Of a stretch of DNA of 43,665 bases, positions 27,915 through 37,321 are shown one piece after another. The stretch is taken from the NCBI GenBank assembly GCA_015665265.1, contig JADFAM010000037.1, positions 1 through 43,665 on the forward strand. Direction: 5' to 3'. The stretch comes from Flavobacterium sp. (GTDB lineage Bacteria; Bacteroidota; Bacteroidia; Flavobacteriales; Flavobacteriaceae). The position numbers and the translations under genes are program-made. Under the pieces are notes generated by a model. The model was not told the DNA's origin and did not search any database. It saw nothing but the letters and a program-made list of their open reading frames with translations. The stretch's first letter is position 1. Every line of letters starts with the position of its first letter.

Positions 27915-29021
27915 TTAATGATGATCGTGTTCTTCTACTGCCGACCCAAAATAAAGAGCAGACAACATTGTGAAAATATAGGCTTGTAAAGCCGCTACTA
28001 ATAATTCTAGTATTCCTAAAACCATGGCCAATAAAAATGACAATGAACCACCCAACCAATTTTGAGCAATAAAAATCATTCCTAAAATACTCATCAATAC
28101 GATGTGCCCTGCGGTAATGTTTGCATACAAACGAATCATTAAAGAAAATGGCTTGATAAAGGTGCCTAACAATTCAATTGGCATTAATATAAATTTCATA
28201 GGCGTAGGAACTCCAGGCATCCAAAAAATGTGTTTCCAGTAGTCTTTTTTAGCCGTGGCAGTTGTAATGATATAAGTAATGATTGCCAAACAAAATGTAA
28301 TGGCAATATTATTGGTAACATTTATCCCTAACGGAGTTAGCCCTAATAAGTTAATAATCCATATGAAGAAAAATACCGTTAGTAAATAGCTCATATATCT
28401 TTTGTAATGCTTTTCGCCAATATTAGGTCTAGCAATATCATCTCGAATGTAAATAACTATTGGCTCTAACAAACGACCCATTCCTTTAGGCATAGACTCG
28501 TTATTTTTATAAGCCTTCGCCATACGGCTAAACATAAAAAACATGAGTACCCCAACCATCATCACTGTAAAGACATTTTTTGTGATAGAAAAATCTAATG
28601 GCTTACTATTTGTTGCGTGATGATCTGCGTCATAGGTTATGGTTCCTACAGCATCTGTTTTATAAATTTTACCGTGATCTAACTTGTAATAATTTTCTCC
28701 TGACTTTGCAATGGTTTCGCCGTGGTGAAACTTTGAAGACATAAAAACGTTTAATCCATTATCCCATAAAATAACCGGCAAAGGAAATCCAAAATAAACA
28801 TGCTCTCCATTATCACTTGTATAAGAAAACAAGCTAAAATCATGTGAATCTAAAAGGTGATGAGGAATATACTCTTCTACTTCTTTTTCTCTTTGCTCTT
28901 TTGTCTTTTCAGTTCCATGAGCTTTTTCTTCTTTTGTTTTATCATTATCACCTGCAAATGATACAATTGAAAATAAAAAGAATATTAGGGTTAACGCTTT
29001 TACTGTTATTTTTCTATGCAT
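27915..29021 (-). CDS. atpB: ATP synthase Fo a subunit with exported N-terminal extension
   Basis: The 368-residue protein has an N-terminal signal-like helix (residues 6-23, ending SFAG), then about 125 polar residues rich in Lys, Glu and His (24-145). The canonical a-subunit core follows (about 150-358), with the essential Arg at 297 in SLMIRLYANITAGH. E. coli subunit a has 271 residues without such an extension; the long N-terminus is a known trait of Bacteroidota. The C-terminus ends in EEHDHH. It has a candidate promoter of its own at 29056-29063. Confidence 0.95.
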   Translation of the reverse strand: MHRKITVKALTLIFFLFSIVSFAGDNDKTKEEKAHGTEKTKEQREKEVEEYIPHHLLDSHDFSLFSYTSDNGEHVYFGFPLPVILWDNGLNVFMSSKFHHGETIAKSGENYYKLDHGKIYKTDAVGTITYDADHHATNSKPLDFSITKNVFTVMMVGVLMFFMFSRMAKAYKNNESMPKGMGRLLEPIVIYIRDDIARPNIGEKHYKRYMSYLLTVFFFIWIINLLGLTPLGINVTNNIAITFCLAIITYIITTATAKKDYWKHIFWMPGVPTPMKFILMPIELLGTFIKPFSLMIRLYANITAGHIVLMSILGMIFIAQNWLGGSLSFLLAMVLGILELLVAALQAYIFTMLSALYFGSAVEEHDHH

Positions 29022-29055
29022 TTCACTCTTAATAATAGTGGCTTAAAAATCGATG

Positions 29056-29063
29056 CAAATGTA
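29056..29063 (-). promoter_or_regulatory. Candidate -7 element before atpB
   Basis: The - strand reads TACATTTG, an exact TAnnTTTG match, 35 bases before the atpB ATG. No clear TTG at -33. The 117-base gap before atpB is the largest in the cluster, which supports a separate promoter here. Confidence 0.4.
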
Positions 29064-29138
29064 AGTCTTTCTCATAAAAAGAAAAACTATTTTAAAATTT
29101 ATTTTAATAGGCTTTGCCTAGGAAGTTATAAGGGTTTA

Positions 29139-29525
29139 TTATTGAATGTTGTTTAGCCATTTTGATAGGCTAAAAATCTCTATTGTGTGTGTAAAAAAGT
29201 AAGGAATAAAGAACGTAAAAAACTCTGCTTTTGAAATAAGGCCATCGGCATAAAATGGTTTGTATAAAAATAAAATAAACAGCCCAAATTTAATGACGCT
29301 CCCAAATAAAAAAATAAACCCTAACTGATTTTTAAATTTATTTCTCAAAAGGAAAAGCATTAAAAAAATTATAATTGCTGATGCAACATTAATGACATAA
29401 GAAAAAACTATCTCATTATTAAAAAGAGGAAATTCTAAGGTATTTAAAATACACAGGTGTATCACAAAAACAAATGCTGTGAATACAATTAACCTCACTA
29501 AAAATTTTATAAGTATGGGGTTCAT
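29139..29525 (-). CDS. DUF6168-like membrane protein in the atpI position
   Basis: The 128-residue protein has four hydrophobic helices (about residues 8-28, 40-60, 68-88 and 100-118). It sits between atpZ and atpB, where other bacteria have atpI, and is commonly found there in Flavobacteria as DUF6168. The start ATG overlaps the atpZ stop by one base. A role in assembly of the c-ring is suggested only by position. Confidence 0.7.
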   Translation of the reverse strand: MNPILIKFLVRLIVFTAFVFVIHLCILNTLEFPLFNNEIVFSYVINVASAIIIFLMLFLLRNKFKNQLGFIFLFGSVIKFGLFILFLYKPFYADGLISKAEFFTFFIPYFFTHTIEIFSLSKWLNNIQ

Positions 29526-29749
29526 TAAGAATTGGTCCTATTCAATTGTTTAACCGTAAGATAAAGTGAAATTCCAACACCAACCAAAGTACAAACTATA
29601 ATATAAGCCCTATCTCCATTGTTGTAAGTGCGGTCTAGCCATTTTCCTAATGATACAAAGAGATAAATTGTTGCCCCCATTTGAAAAGCAACACCAGTAA
29701 GTATCATCGCGTTTTTAAGCGGTTTTCTCGGAGAGTTTTTGTTGCTCAT
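29525..29749 (-). CDS. atpZ: AtpZ/AtpI-family protein
   Basis: The 74-residue protein has two transmembrane helices (about residues 14-34 and 46-66), with the family pattern G-x-A-F-Q-M followed by G-K-W-L-D. AtpZ/AtpI proteins help assemble the Fo c-ring or carry Mg2+/Ca2+. The ATG at 29749 lies inside the end of the bactofilin gene (35-base overlap); an internal Met at residue 15 would cut into the first helix and is less likely. Confidence 0.82.
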   Translation of the reverse strand: MSNKNSPRKPLKNAMILTGVAFQMGATIYLFVSLGKWLDRTYNNGDRAYIIVCTLVGVGISLYLTVKQLNRTNS

Positions 29750-30125
29750 TGGGCTTGTTAAGTTCTTTTATTGCACCTCTCATAGAGCAAGATGCATTAA
29801 ATGTTGCCCCTGGCTCTACAGAAAGTTTCCCAATAACTACATCTCCAGAAATAATAGCGGTTGCTTTAATAGTAAGTGTTTCTTGTACTTGTAATTCTCC
29901 TGAAAACTTCCCTTCTATATCTGAGTTTACAGCATCTATTTTTCCTTTTACAGAACCTGAAATACCAATAATAACACGCCCTTTTGTTTTGATGTTTCCC
30001 TCTAAAGTTCCGTCTATTCTGAAGTCTCCCTCAGAAGTAATATCTCCAATGATAGCGGTATTTTTTGCGACTACATTTATTTCCATAACCTTCGTTTTTT
30101 GTGTTTTTTCCTTATTGCTGAACAT
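29715..30125 (-). CDS. Bactofilin (polymer-forming cytoskeletal protein)
   Basis: The 136-residue protein has the bactofilin beta-helix core (about residues 18-115): G-D-I-T-S-E-G-D-F-R-I-D-G, then G-x-I-K-T-K-G and repeated short turns rich in Gly and Ile/Val. Bactofilins polymerise without nucleotide and organise cell-envelope processes. It starts 7 bases after the porW stop and overlaps atpZ by 35 bases. The charged tail (NEQQKLSEKTA) is encoded by the overlap. Confidence 0.9.
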   Translation of the reverse strand: MFSNKEKTQKTKVMEINVVAKNTAIIGDITSEGDFRIDGTLEGNIKTKGRVIIGISGSVKGKIDAVNSDIEGKFSGELQVQETLTIKATAIISGDVVIGKLSVEPGATFNASCSMRGAIKELNKPNEQQKLSEKTA

Positions 30126-30132
30126 AGACGTT

Positions 30133-32343
30133 TTATTTTAGTCTTTTCATAATTTCCAAGGCTTTTTTACCCTGCTCTGTTTGCGGATAAACTACCGCAA
30201 CTTTCTCTAAGGCAGCAATATACGAATCTTTATTTTGATATTTTCCTATCGCATATGCTTTTAATAACTCAAATTTAGAAATTAAAGTAGATCCTTCTTC
30301 AAGAGTAGGAATTGTCATGTCTATAAAACAAATAGTCTCCTCAAAAGAATCGTCTTTATACAAATGATATGCTATTTCATATACTTCGGAATCTAGATCT
30401 ATCTTTATTTCTTTTGAAAGCTCTATTTCTGGATTCAAAATAATTTTTGCAAAAGGAGATTCGGGATAATTTTCTAAAATATAGTTTTTATATGTGACTG
30501 CTTTTGAGTTGTTTGAAGAAGAATACAATTCAAATAAATGATAGTTTGCAGGTAAAATTAGCTCTTTATCCGGTTTTGAAACTAGGAGCCTTTCTAGATT
30601 TGATATTGACTTAGGTTTGTTTTTAAATTGTTCTTTATAAATTAAACCCAACTCAAAAAGAGCCGTATTTCTATCGTAAACTAAAGAATCTATTTCCTTA
30701 CTTGTTGTGGGTACCGTTTCTAAATAAGTTGAAAGTTCATAGCGTGCTATTTTTTGATTCTCTCCAACCTCTTTTGCAACAACATCTGAAGAAATAATTG
30801 ATTTATCGGATATTCTCCAGTTATCTTCTAAAGGCCTATTGCCCCAAACTCTTTTAAACTCCCCTTTTCCAAAACCTAACGATTGTGTGTTATAAAAATA
30901 CCACTTACCTGCTGTATCAATTGATAATGAGCTGCCTCCAAAAGAACTCCCAAAAGATAGGGCGTTCAGTTTTTTCTGGGCTAACGCTTCATCTTCTTTT
31001 TTAATTTTATTGATATACTCCTGAAAATATTCTTCTAGTGTTTCTTTTGGCATTGATGCTAATAAAAGAATGCTATCATTTCTTTGAAGTAACTTTTCAT
31101 TTTTTGTAAGTGATGTTAAATTCTTAGACCGCCTTTCTATTCTTTTTATTCTTAAAGTTTGTTTGTTTTCTGCTACTTTTAAGATACTATCATAATAAGC
31201 ACTTGCTGTTACATAGTCTAAATTCTTAAAATAAATATTGGCTAACTTTTCATAGCTAAACGTTTTTTGTTTAGCCCCTCCTTGCTTAGCTCGTAATGAG
31301 TTGTTATAATTTAAAACTGCAAGGTTAACACTGTCTTTTTTTTCCTGTAAAACAGCTATCTGATAATAAATTTCATCCAAGTAAGGTCTGTTATCTCGAT
31401 TTTTAATTAACTTTTTATATCGTTCTATAATTGCTGATGAACTAGAATCTGAAACTGAATTTTTAGCTAATTCTATTTCGGCACGAATTCTAAACTTATA
31501 AGGTGCCTGCTTAAAATTAATTAGTTTTTTAAAAACAATAGAAGCAGTATCTTTTATTCCGTCTAAGCCATACAACTGCCCTAAAACAAATAAATTTCTT
31601 GCTGTTTGAGTCTTGTTTTTTGAGGTTTCTGTGGCCTGCCATAAATATTTTCTTACTAATTCTATAGTGTCTGCTTTGCTATAGGCCATGGCCAAGGTGG
31701 TAGCTGCCTCTTCTCTTATTAAATCAGACAAATCTGGTTTCTTAAGAAGAATTTCTAGCGTTTCTATCGCTAATTCCTCATTCTCTAATCTAATGTGAGC
31801 CTTGGCTCTCCAAATTTTTGTTTCGTTAAGTAAACTTGCGTTTGGATAGTTGGCAATGATATAATTATACGCATCTATTGCTGGAATAAAACGCTCTGTA
31901 TAGTATCTAGATTTTCCAAGTAGCAAATAAGCATCGTCTATTTTTTTGTTACGTTCTTTTCCATAAATATTCATGGAATGTTTTTGAATTGCTTTTACTG
32001 CTTTTTGCTCTGCAATATCAAAAGGTGTTAAAGACTCTTCTTGTTCTGGGCTTTCCTGAAATCCTTTTCCTGGTTTATTTGATGAGGAGGATAGTTTGGG
32101 AAGTCTAAACTTTTTATTTTTAAATGTTAGAGGCTCTATGGGCAATAATTCAAAAAAATCATCTTCATACGATGCATTGATTTCTTGAAGCCCTTCATTA
32201 AAAGCAACACCTCCATTATATAAAATGTTATATTGGGTTGTGAGAGCATTGTAATTCCTATTTAAAAAAGCGTCTTTCTTTGTACTACAAGAAACGATAA
32301 ACATTAACGCTCCAAGCAACCCTATTTTTTGACTGTTTTTCAT
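30133..32343 (-). CDS. porW: PorW/SprE-type type IX secretion and gliding lipoprotein
   Basis: The 736-residue protein starts with a lipoprotein signal ending FIVSC (Cys at residue 19). It continues with the family opening NYNALTTQYNILYNG and multiple TPR-like helical repeats through about residue 420. The middle has a block with KWYFYNTQSLGFGKGEFKRVWG, conserved in PorW/SprE, and further TPRs follow to the end. PorW/SprE is needed for type IX secretion and, in Flavobacterium, gliding. F. johnsoniae SprE is somewhat longer. It is followed directly by the bactofilin gene. Confidence 0.88.
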   Translation of the reverse strand: MKNSQKIGLLGALMFIVSCSTKKDAFLNRNYNALTTQYNILYNGGVAFNEGLQEINASYEDDFFELLPIEPLTFKNKKFRLPKLSSSSNKPGKGFQESPEQEESLTPFDIAEQKAVKAIQKHSMNIYGKERNKKIDDAYLLLGKSRYYTERFIPAIDAYNYIIANYPNASLLNETKIWRAKAHIRLENEELAIETLEILLKKPDLSDLIREEAATTLAMAYSKADTIELVRKYLWQATETSKNKTQTARNLFVLGQLYGLDGIKDTASIVFKKLINFKQAPYKFRIRAEIELAKNSVSDSSSSAIIERYKKLIKNRDNRPYLDEIYYQIAVLQEKKDSVNLAVLNYNNSLRAKQGGAKQKTFSYEKLANIYFKNLDYVTASAYYDSILKVAENKQTLRIKRIERRSKNLTSLTKNEKLLQRNDSILLLASMPKETLEEYFQEYINKIKKEDEALAQKKLNALSFGSSFGGSSLSIDTAGKWYFYNTQSLGFGKGEFKRVWGNRPLEDNWRISDKSIISSDVVAKEVGENQKIARYELSTYLETVPTTSKEIDSLVYDRNTALFELGLIYKEQFKNKPKSISNLERLLVSKPDKELILPANYHLFELYSSSNNSKAVTYKNYILENYPESPFAKIILNPEIELSKEIKIDLDSEVYEIAYHLYKDDSFEETICFIDMTIPTLEEGSTLISKFELLKAYAIGKYQNKDSYIAALEKVAVVYPQTEQGKKALEIMKRLK

Positions 32344-32421
32344 GAATTATAACACTGGTTATTACAACAGATAATCGGTAAATATATTGCAATACAGTGT
32401 GTAAAAATAGGAATTAGTTTC

Positions 32422-33117
32422 TTAAACAGAAAAATAACTCTCTAGCTCTTTTAAGGTTTCTTGAGAAGTTTCAATGTCTTTTACCAAATGACCTTTATCT
32501 AATACAACAATTCGTTCACAAACCTCAGTTACATGGCTTAAATCATGACTAGATACAAGAACAGTGATCTCTTTGTTATCGGTGAGCGTTTTTAAAATTT
32601 TCTTTAACCGTATTTGTGTTGTGGGATCTAAGTTTGCAAAAGGCTCGTCTAACACAACTACTTTTGGATTTCCCATCATGGCAGCCACAATACCTACTTT
32701 TTTCTGATTCCCTTTACTTAAGTCTCTTAAATACTTTTTCTTTTCTAAAACCTCATCATTAAAAAACTCATCAAATTGACCTAAAAATTCCTTTATGTCC
32801 GCTTTATTAATTCCTCTTAAATCTCCTATGAATTGAAAATACTCTTCGGGGGTTAAGTAACTAATTAAAAAACTCTCATCAATAAAAGAACCTGTAAATG
32901 TTTTCCATGATTCACTTTTATGAACAGAAATATCATTATTAATTACCGAACCAGTTGTAGGTCTTATCAAGTCTAATAAAATATTAAACAATGTTGTTTT
33001 CCCAGCACCATTGTTTCCAACCAACCCAAAACTTTGACCTGTTGGGATCTCCAAAGATTCTAAGTTTAAGACTTCTGCTTTTCCGTATTTTTTTGAAACT
33101 GTATTAATTGTAATCAT
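32422..33117 (-). CDS. ABC transporter ATP-binding protein (partner of DUF5687 permease)
   Basis: The 231-residue ATPase has Walker A GNNGAGKTT (34-42), the signature LSKGNQKK, Walker B VVVLDEPFANLDP and a switch His in VSSHDLSH. The variant signature (SKG-N) is of the ABC-2 export type. It begins 17 bases after the DUF5687 gene, so the two should form one exporter. The substrate is unknown. Confidence 0.92.
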   Translation of the reverse strand: MITINTVSKKYGKAEVLNLESLEIPTGQSFGLVGNNGAGKTTLFNILLDLIRPTTGSVINNDISVHKSESWKTFTGSFIDESFLISYLTPEEYFQFIGDLRGINKADIKEFLGQFDEFFNDEVLEKKKYLRDLSKGNQKKVGIVAAMMGNPKVVVLDEPFANLDPTTQIRLKKILKTLTDNKEITVLVSSHDLSHVTEVCERIVVLDKGHLVKDIETSQETLKELESYFSV

Positions 33118-33134
33118 TGTATTTTATTTAAAAA

Positions 33135-34601
33135 TTATGCTTCTTTCCCAAAAGCGTTAATCATAGCGTATTTATCTTTAATGTATTTTTTTTCAATAAA
33201 ATTCATAAGTGTGTTTTTAAAAACAAATGCTAAAACACCTACAGAAGCTACCGCTATAAGTCCTGAATTATATCCAACAAATGCATCAAAGCCCCAAAAT
33301 AAGAGCATCGGAAACAACATTAAAGGAATAATAACAAGAAATTGTGTGGCGCTTGTTCCTTGCGTATTTCCAAAGGCACTCTTTGTTAAATCTATTCTTT
33401 TTCTGTTGAAGGAACCTGCATACAATAAAAAGAGAGAATTAAAACCAATATTAAAAATTGCGCCAGCGGTAATCATTAAAAAAATATCGACACCAAAATA
33501 CAAATAGGGAAAACTTAGAAGATATAATATAGACGTCATTGAAACCATTAAAACCCATTTAGATTCTAAAAATTTTCGGTATCTAAAACTTTGACTCATT
33601 AGCATTTTATAATGAGTACTATCCCATGCTGGTATAAACTGTCCATAATTTAACGTAAACCCGCCTGTTATAAATAGGGAGGCAAACATTAGCAATGGTT
33701 TCATGTCTTTATAAACATCCGATGTAAAAAAAATCAACCCGTATAATAGCAATAAGAAAGACATTAAAAATACCGTCTTCGTTCTTTTATTTCTCCAAAT
33801 TAATCGAATGTCATTTTTAATAAAAGGAGCAACATCACCTAGCCTGTCTGTCCACGATAAATCTACCGATTTAGCTTCTTCTACTTTTGATGCAATAGCT
33901 TCGTCTAAATACACTTGATTTCTTAATTGTTTAAAGTTTAAACGATATAAGGCTGCGACGATTAAAACACTAATTAAACAATAGAGAGGTGTTGCATAAA
34001 TAGCATCAAAGAACTGACCTCCAAGTGAAGCTACATCAACAATTTCAAAGTTTTGAAGCCCGACTAAAGTTACTAACAAAGCTATGATTACTGTTAAAGC
34101 AATCATGTTTTTATTGATTAAAAAATTTAAAAAATTTGCAGACTGAATAATTAAAATTAAACTAAACAACCAAGCCAAAACTCCTGTTATATCATACCCT
34201 TTAATGATTAAAACTATAGAAAATGGAACATAAAAAAATAGTCCTAGAATATTAAAAAAAGAAACGGAAGATTTGCGTAAAACATAATGTACCAACCTGT
34301 CTTTATTTAGAGGCAAAGGAAGCATTGGTTTGATGTTCATGATTGGTAATTTTTGCATTAAATACCTAAAGATCAAATCTCCAAGAATAGCAAATAGCAA
34401 ATAGGAATTAACAATCTGTAAAGGATCTGAATCTGGGAAGGTTTTCTTTAAAATAAAGAAACTTCCCGCACCAATGACTGAAAAAGAGAGGATAAAATAC
34501 AATGCAAAAAAACCTATAATTATTTTTAAAGCAATGCTTTTGCCAAATGTAGCTGATCGAACAAATTGCTTCCATTCAAGTTTTAGAAATTTAAAAATCA
34601 T
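33135..34601 (-). CDS. DUF5687-family ABC permease
   Basis: The 488-residue protein has about ten to twelve hydrophobic helices. The opening KFLKLEWKQFVRSATFGKS and the block with QKLPIMNIKPMLPLPLNK match DUF5687. A charged cytoplasmic loop lies around residues 225-265. It is the membrane partner of the adjacent ATPase. The family is typical of Bacteroidota and the transported substrate is not known. Confidence 0.8.
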   Translation of the reverse strand: MIFKFLKLEWKQFVRSATFGKSIALKIIIGFFALYFILSFSVIGAGSFFILKKTFPDSDPLQIVNSYLLFAILGDLIFRYLMQKLPIMNIKPMLPLPLNKDRLVHYVLRKSSVSFFNILGLFFYVPFSIVLIIKGYDITGVLAWLFSLILIIQSANFLNFLINKNMIALTVIIALLVTLVGLQNFEIVDVASLGGQFFDAIYATPLYCLISVLIVAALYRLNFKQLRNQVYLDEAIASKVEEAKSVDLSWTDRLGDVAPFIKNDIRLIWRNKRTKTVFLMSFLLLLYGLIFFTSDVYKDMKPLLMFASLFITGGFTLNYGQFIPAWDSTHYKMLMSQSFRYRKFLESKWVLMVSMTSILYLLSFPYLYFGVDIFLMITAGAIFNIGFNSLFLLYAGSFNRKRIDLTKSAFGNTQGTSATQFLVIIPLMLFPMLLFWGFDAFVGYNSGLIAVASVGVLAFVFKNTLMNFIEKKYIKDKYAMINAFGKEA

Positions 34602-34662
34602 GTAGTTAGTTTATTTAATAAATATTAGAGGGTTTAAACGTAATTATGTTACAAGAAAATCT

Positions 34663-35022
34663 TTAAATTTCTACTTTTAACACTTCTTTAATTAGTTTGT
34701 GTAACTCTTGTTTTGGCAAAGCTCCGTTAGCCATTTGAGGCTGTTCGCTCATTGGAATAAATAACATTGAGGGAATGCTTCGTATCGCAAAAGCTGCTGC
34801 TAACTCTTGCTCTGCCTCAGTATCTACTTTATAAATGTTTATTTTACCCGCATACGCATCACTTAACTCCTCTAAAACAGGAGCGATCATCTTACAAGGA
34901 CCACACCAATCTGCATAGAAATCTATGATGGCAGGCAACTTCCCTTCATACATCCAATCTTTATTTTTTTCGTAATTAAACACCTTCTCTAAAAAGGTTT
35001 GTTTTGTTAGGTTTTCTGTCAT
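34663..35022 (-). CDS. Thioredoxin
   Basis: The 119-residue thioredoxin has the WCGPC redox motif (39-43), DFYADWCGPCKMIAP and the cis-Pro segment IRSIPSM. It reduces protein disulfides; with no signal peptide it is cytoplasmic. I chose the ATG at 35022: a -7 element at 35040-35047 would begin transcription at about 35033, so an upstream in-frame ATG at 35076 would not be on the mRNA and would add 18 unrelated residues. It is 61 bases ahead of the DUF5687 gene. Confidence 0.9.
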   Translation of the reverse strand: MTENLTKQTFLEKVFNYEKNKDWMYEGKLPAIIDFYADWCGPCKMIAPVLEELSDAYAGKINIYKVDTEAEQELAAAFAIRSIPSMLFIPMSEQPQMANGALPKQELHKLIKEVLKVEI

Positions 35023-35039
35023 AATAATTTTTTGTGGTA

Positions 35040-35047
35040 CAAAAGTA
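35040..35047 (-). promoter_or_regulatory. Candidate -7 element of the thioredoxin gene
   Basis: The - strand reads TACTTTTG, an exact TAnnTTTG match, giving a predicted start about 11 bases before the ATG at 35022. No TTG at -33 is visible. It supports the shorter thioredoxin start. Confidence 0.4.
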
Positions 35048-35105
35048 ATTGTTTTAGTTTCATAAAAAAATATCATACTTTAGAAGTCACTAATATTACT
35101 CACCT

Positions 35106-37262
35106 ATGAAAAACTCACTTACCCTTATTATTTGTTTTGCTATGATGTTAAACGCCTGTAAAGAAAAACCTTCAAAAAGAGACCGTGTTTTAAATTATCC
35201 TGAAACTGTAAAAAAACCTGTTGCAGAAAACTATTTTGAAACCGAAGTAATAGACAACTATCGTTGGCTAGAAGACGATAGAAGTAAAGAAACCGAAGAT
35301 TGGGTAAGTGCAGAAAATGAAGTTACTTTTGATTATCTTTCTAATATTCCTTACAGAAAACAATTAAAAGATCGCCTCTCTAAATTGTGGAACTATGAAA
35401 AAATTGGGGCCCCTTTTATTGAAGGAGATTACACCTATTACTACAAAAACAATGGTTTGCAAAACCAATATGTTGTGTATAGAAAAAAAGATGGCGCCAA
35501 TGAAGAGGTTTTTTTAGACCCCAATACCTTTTCTGAAGACGCAACCACATCCCTAAGCGGATTAACTTTTTCAAAAGATGGAAAAACAGCTGCCTATTCT
35601 ATTTCAGAGGGGGGAAGCGATTGGCGTAAAATTATAGTCATTGATGTTGATTCAAAAAAAGTTAAAGAAGATACCCTTATTGATGTGAAGTTTTCGGGTA
35701 TTTCTTGGAAAGGAAATGAAGGCTTTTATTACTCAAGCTATGACAAACCTGAAGGAAGTGAGCTTTCTGCAAAAACAGATCAACATAAATTATACTATCA
35801 TAAGTTAGGAACCTCTCAAAAAAATGATCAAGTTATTTTTGGCGCATCTGATGCTCAAAAGCACAGATATGTTGGTGGTTCATTAACTGAAGATGACCGA
35901 TATTTAATCATTTCAGCATCAACTTCTACTTCCGGAAACAAGCTTTTTATTCAAGATTTAACAAAGAAGAGCAGTGCACTAATTCCTGTTGTAAACAATT
36001 TTGATAGTGACACCTATGTAATTGACAACCGAGGAACAACTCTATATTTAGTGACCAATCTTAATGCGCCAAATCAAAAAATTGTAACTGTAGATGCAAC
36101 TGATCCTGCTCCTAAAAATTGGAAAGATTTTATTCCAGAGACGGCGCATGTGCTTAGCGCTTCATCTGGTGGCGGTTATTTTTTCACTGAATACATGGTA
36201 GATGCTGTCTCTAAAGTCTTACAATATGATTTTGACGGAAATAAGATTCGTGAAATAACATTGCCTGGAGTTGGAAATGCAGGTGGTTTTGGTGGTAAAA
36301 AAGATGCTGTTATAGATTATTTTTCATTTACCAATTACAACACTCCTTCTAGTATATACACTTTAAATATAAAAACAGGAGAAACTGAATTGTATTGGAG
36401 TCCTGATATTGATTTCGACCCTAATGATTATGAGAGTAATCAAGTATTTTATCCCTCTAAAGACGGTACTAAAATTCCAATGATTATTACGCATAAAAAA
36501 GGAATGAAGCTAGATGGAAAAAACCCAACGATATTGTATGGGTATGGTGGATTTAATATCAGTTTAAACCCTGGCTTTAGTATTACTAATGCCATATGGA
36601 TGGAGCAAGGAGGGGTCTATGCTGTTCCAAACCTACGAGGTGGTGGAGAATATGGTAAAAAATGGCATGACGCAGGAACTCAAATGAACAAACAAAATGT
36701 ATTTGATGATTTTATCACAGCTGCAGAATATCTAATTGAAAACAACTACACTTCTTCAGAATACTTAGCAATTAGAGGAGGCTCAAATGGTGGCTTGTTG
36801 GTTGGGGCAACCATGACACAAAGACCAGATCTAATGCGAGTAGCTTTGCCTGCTGTTGGGGTTTTAGACATGCTGCGCTATCATACGTTTACAGCTGGTG
36901 CTGGATGGGCTTACGATTATGGAACCGCAGAACAAAGTGAAGAAATGTTTAAGTATTTAAAAGGATATTCTCCAGTACATAATGTCAAAAAAGGAATAGC
37001 CTACCCTGCAACACTTGTAACCACAGGAGATCATGATGATAGAGTGGTTCCAGCACACAGTTTTAAGTTTGCCGCAGAATTGCAAGATAAACAGGGTGGT
37101 AACAATCCAGTATTGATACGTATTGAAACAAATGCTGGGCATGGCGCAGGAACTCCTGTAGCTAAAACCATTGAGCAATATGCTGATATATTTGGATTTA
37201 CTTTATACAATATGGGTTTTGATAGATTACCAAATCCTCCAAAAGCTAAACTTAAAAGTTAA
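35106..37262 (+). CDS. Prolyl oligopeptidase-family (S9A) lipoprotein
   Basis: The 718-residue protein begins with a lipoprotein signal ending LNAC. A seven-bladed propeller (about residues 70-440) covers the entrance, and an alpha/beta hydrolase domain follows. The catalytic triad is visible: Ser560 in [11 protein letters not shown], Asp in [12 protein letters not shown] and His in NAGHGAGTP. It should cleave short peptides after proline in the periplasm or at the outer membrane. Length matches family norms. It diverges from the thioredoxin gene and ends at a clear terminator. Confidence 0.94.
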   Translation: MKNSLTLIICFAMMLNACKEKPSKRDRVLNYPETVKKPVAENYFETEVIDNYRWLEDDRSKETEDWVSAENEVTFDYLSNIPYRKQLKDRLSKLWNYEKIGAPFIEGDYTYYYKNNGLQNQYVVYRKKDGANEEVFLDPNTFSEDATTSLSGLTFSKDGKTAAYSISEGGSDWRKIIVIDVDSKKVKEDTLIDVKFSGISWKGNEGFYYSSYDKPEGSELSAKTDQHKLYYHKLGTSQKNDQVIFGASDAQKHRYVGGSLTEDDRYLIISASTSTSGNKLFIQDLTKKSSALIPVVNNFDSDTYVIDNRGTTLYLVTNLNAPNQKIVTVDATDPAPKNWKDFIPETAHVLSASSGGGYFFTEYMVDAVSKVLQYDFDGNKIREITLPGVGNAGGFGGKKDAVIDYFSFTNYNTPSSIYTLNIKTGETELYWSPDIDFDPNDYESNQVFYPSKDGTKIPMIITHKKGMKLDGKNPTILYGYGGFNISLNPGFSITNAIWMEQGGVYAVPNLRGGGEYGKKWHDAGTQMNKQNVFDDFITAAEYLIENNYTSSEYLAIRGGSNGGLLVGATMTQRPDLMRVALPAVGVLDMLRYHTFTAGAGWAYDYGTAEQSEEMFKYLKGYSPVHNVKKGIAYPATLVTTGDHDDRVVPAHSFKFAAELQDKQGGNNPVLIRIETNAGHGAGTPVAKTIEQYADIFGFTLYNMGFDRLPNPPKAKLKS

Positions 37263-37288
37263 CTGATACTTTTTTCAGTATTTTTACA

Positions 37289-37321
37289 CCGCAAAACAGT
37301 TAAACTGTTTGCGGTTTTTTT
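37289..37321 (+). terminator. Rho-independent terminator abutting the next start codon
   Basis: A stem of CCGCAAA/TTTGCGG extended by CAGT/ACTG, with one bulged A, ends at 37314 and is followed by seven T (37315-37321). The ATG of the next gene is at 37322, with no leader in between. Confidence 0.85.

Noticed and set aside
29749..30141. + strand frame of 130 codons opposite the bactofilin gene
   Set aside because: A mirror of the repetitive beta-helix coding sequence; no independent support.
35023..35076. Longer thioredoxin start at the ATG at 35076
   Set aside because: A full -7 match at 35040-35047 lies inside the extra codons, and the added residues are unlike thioredoxin N-termini.
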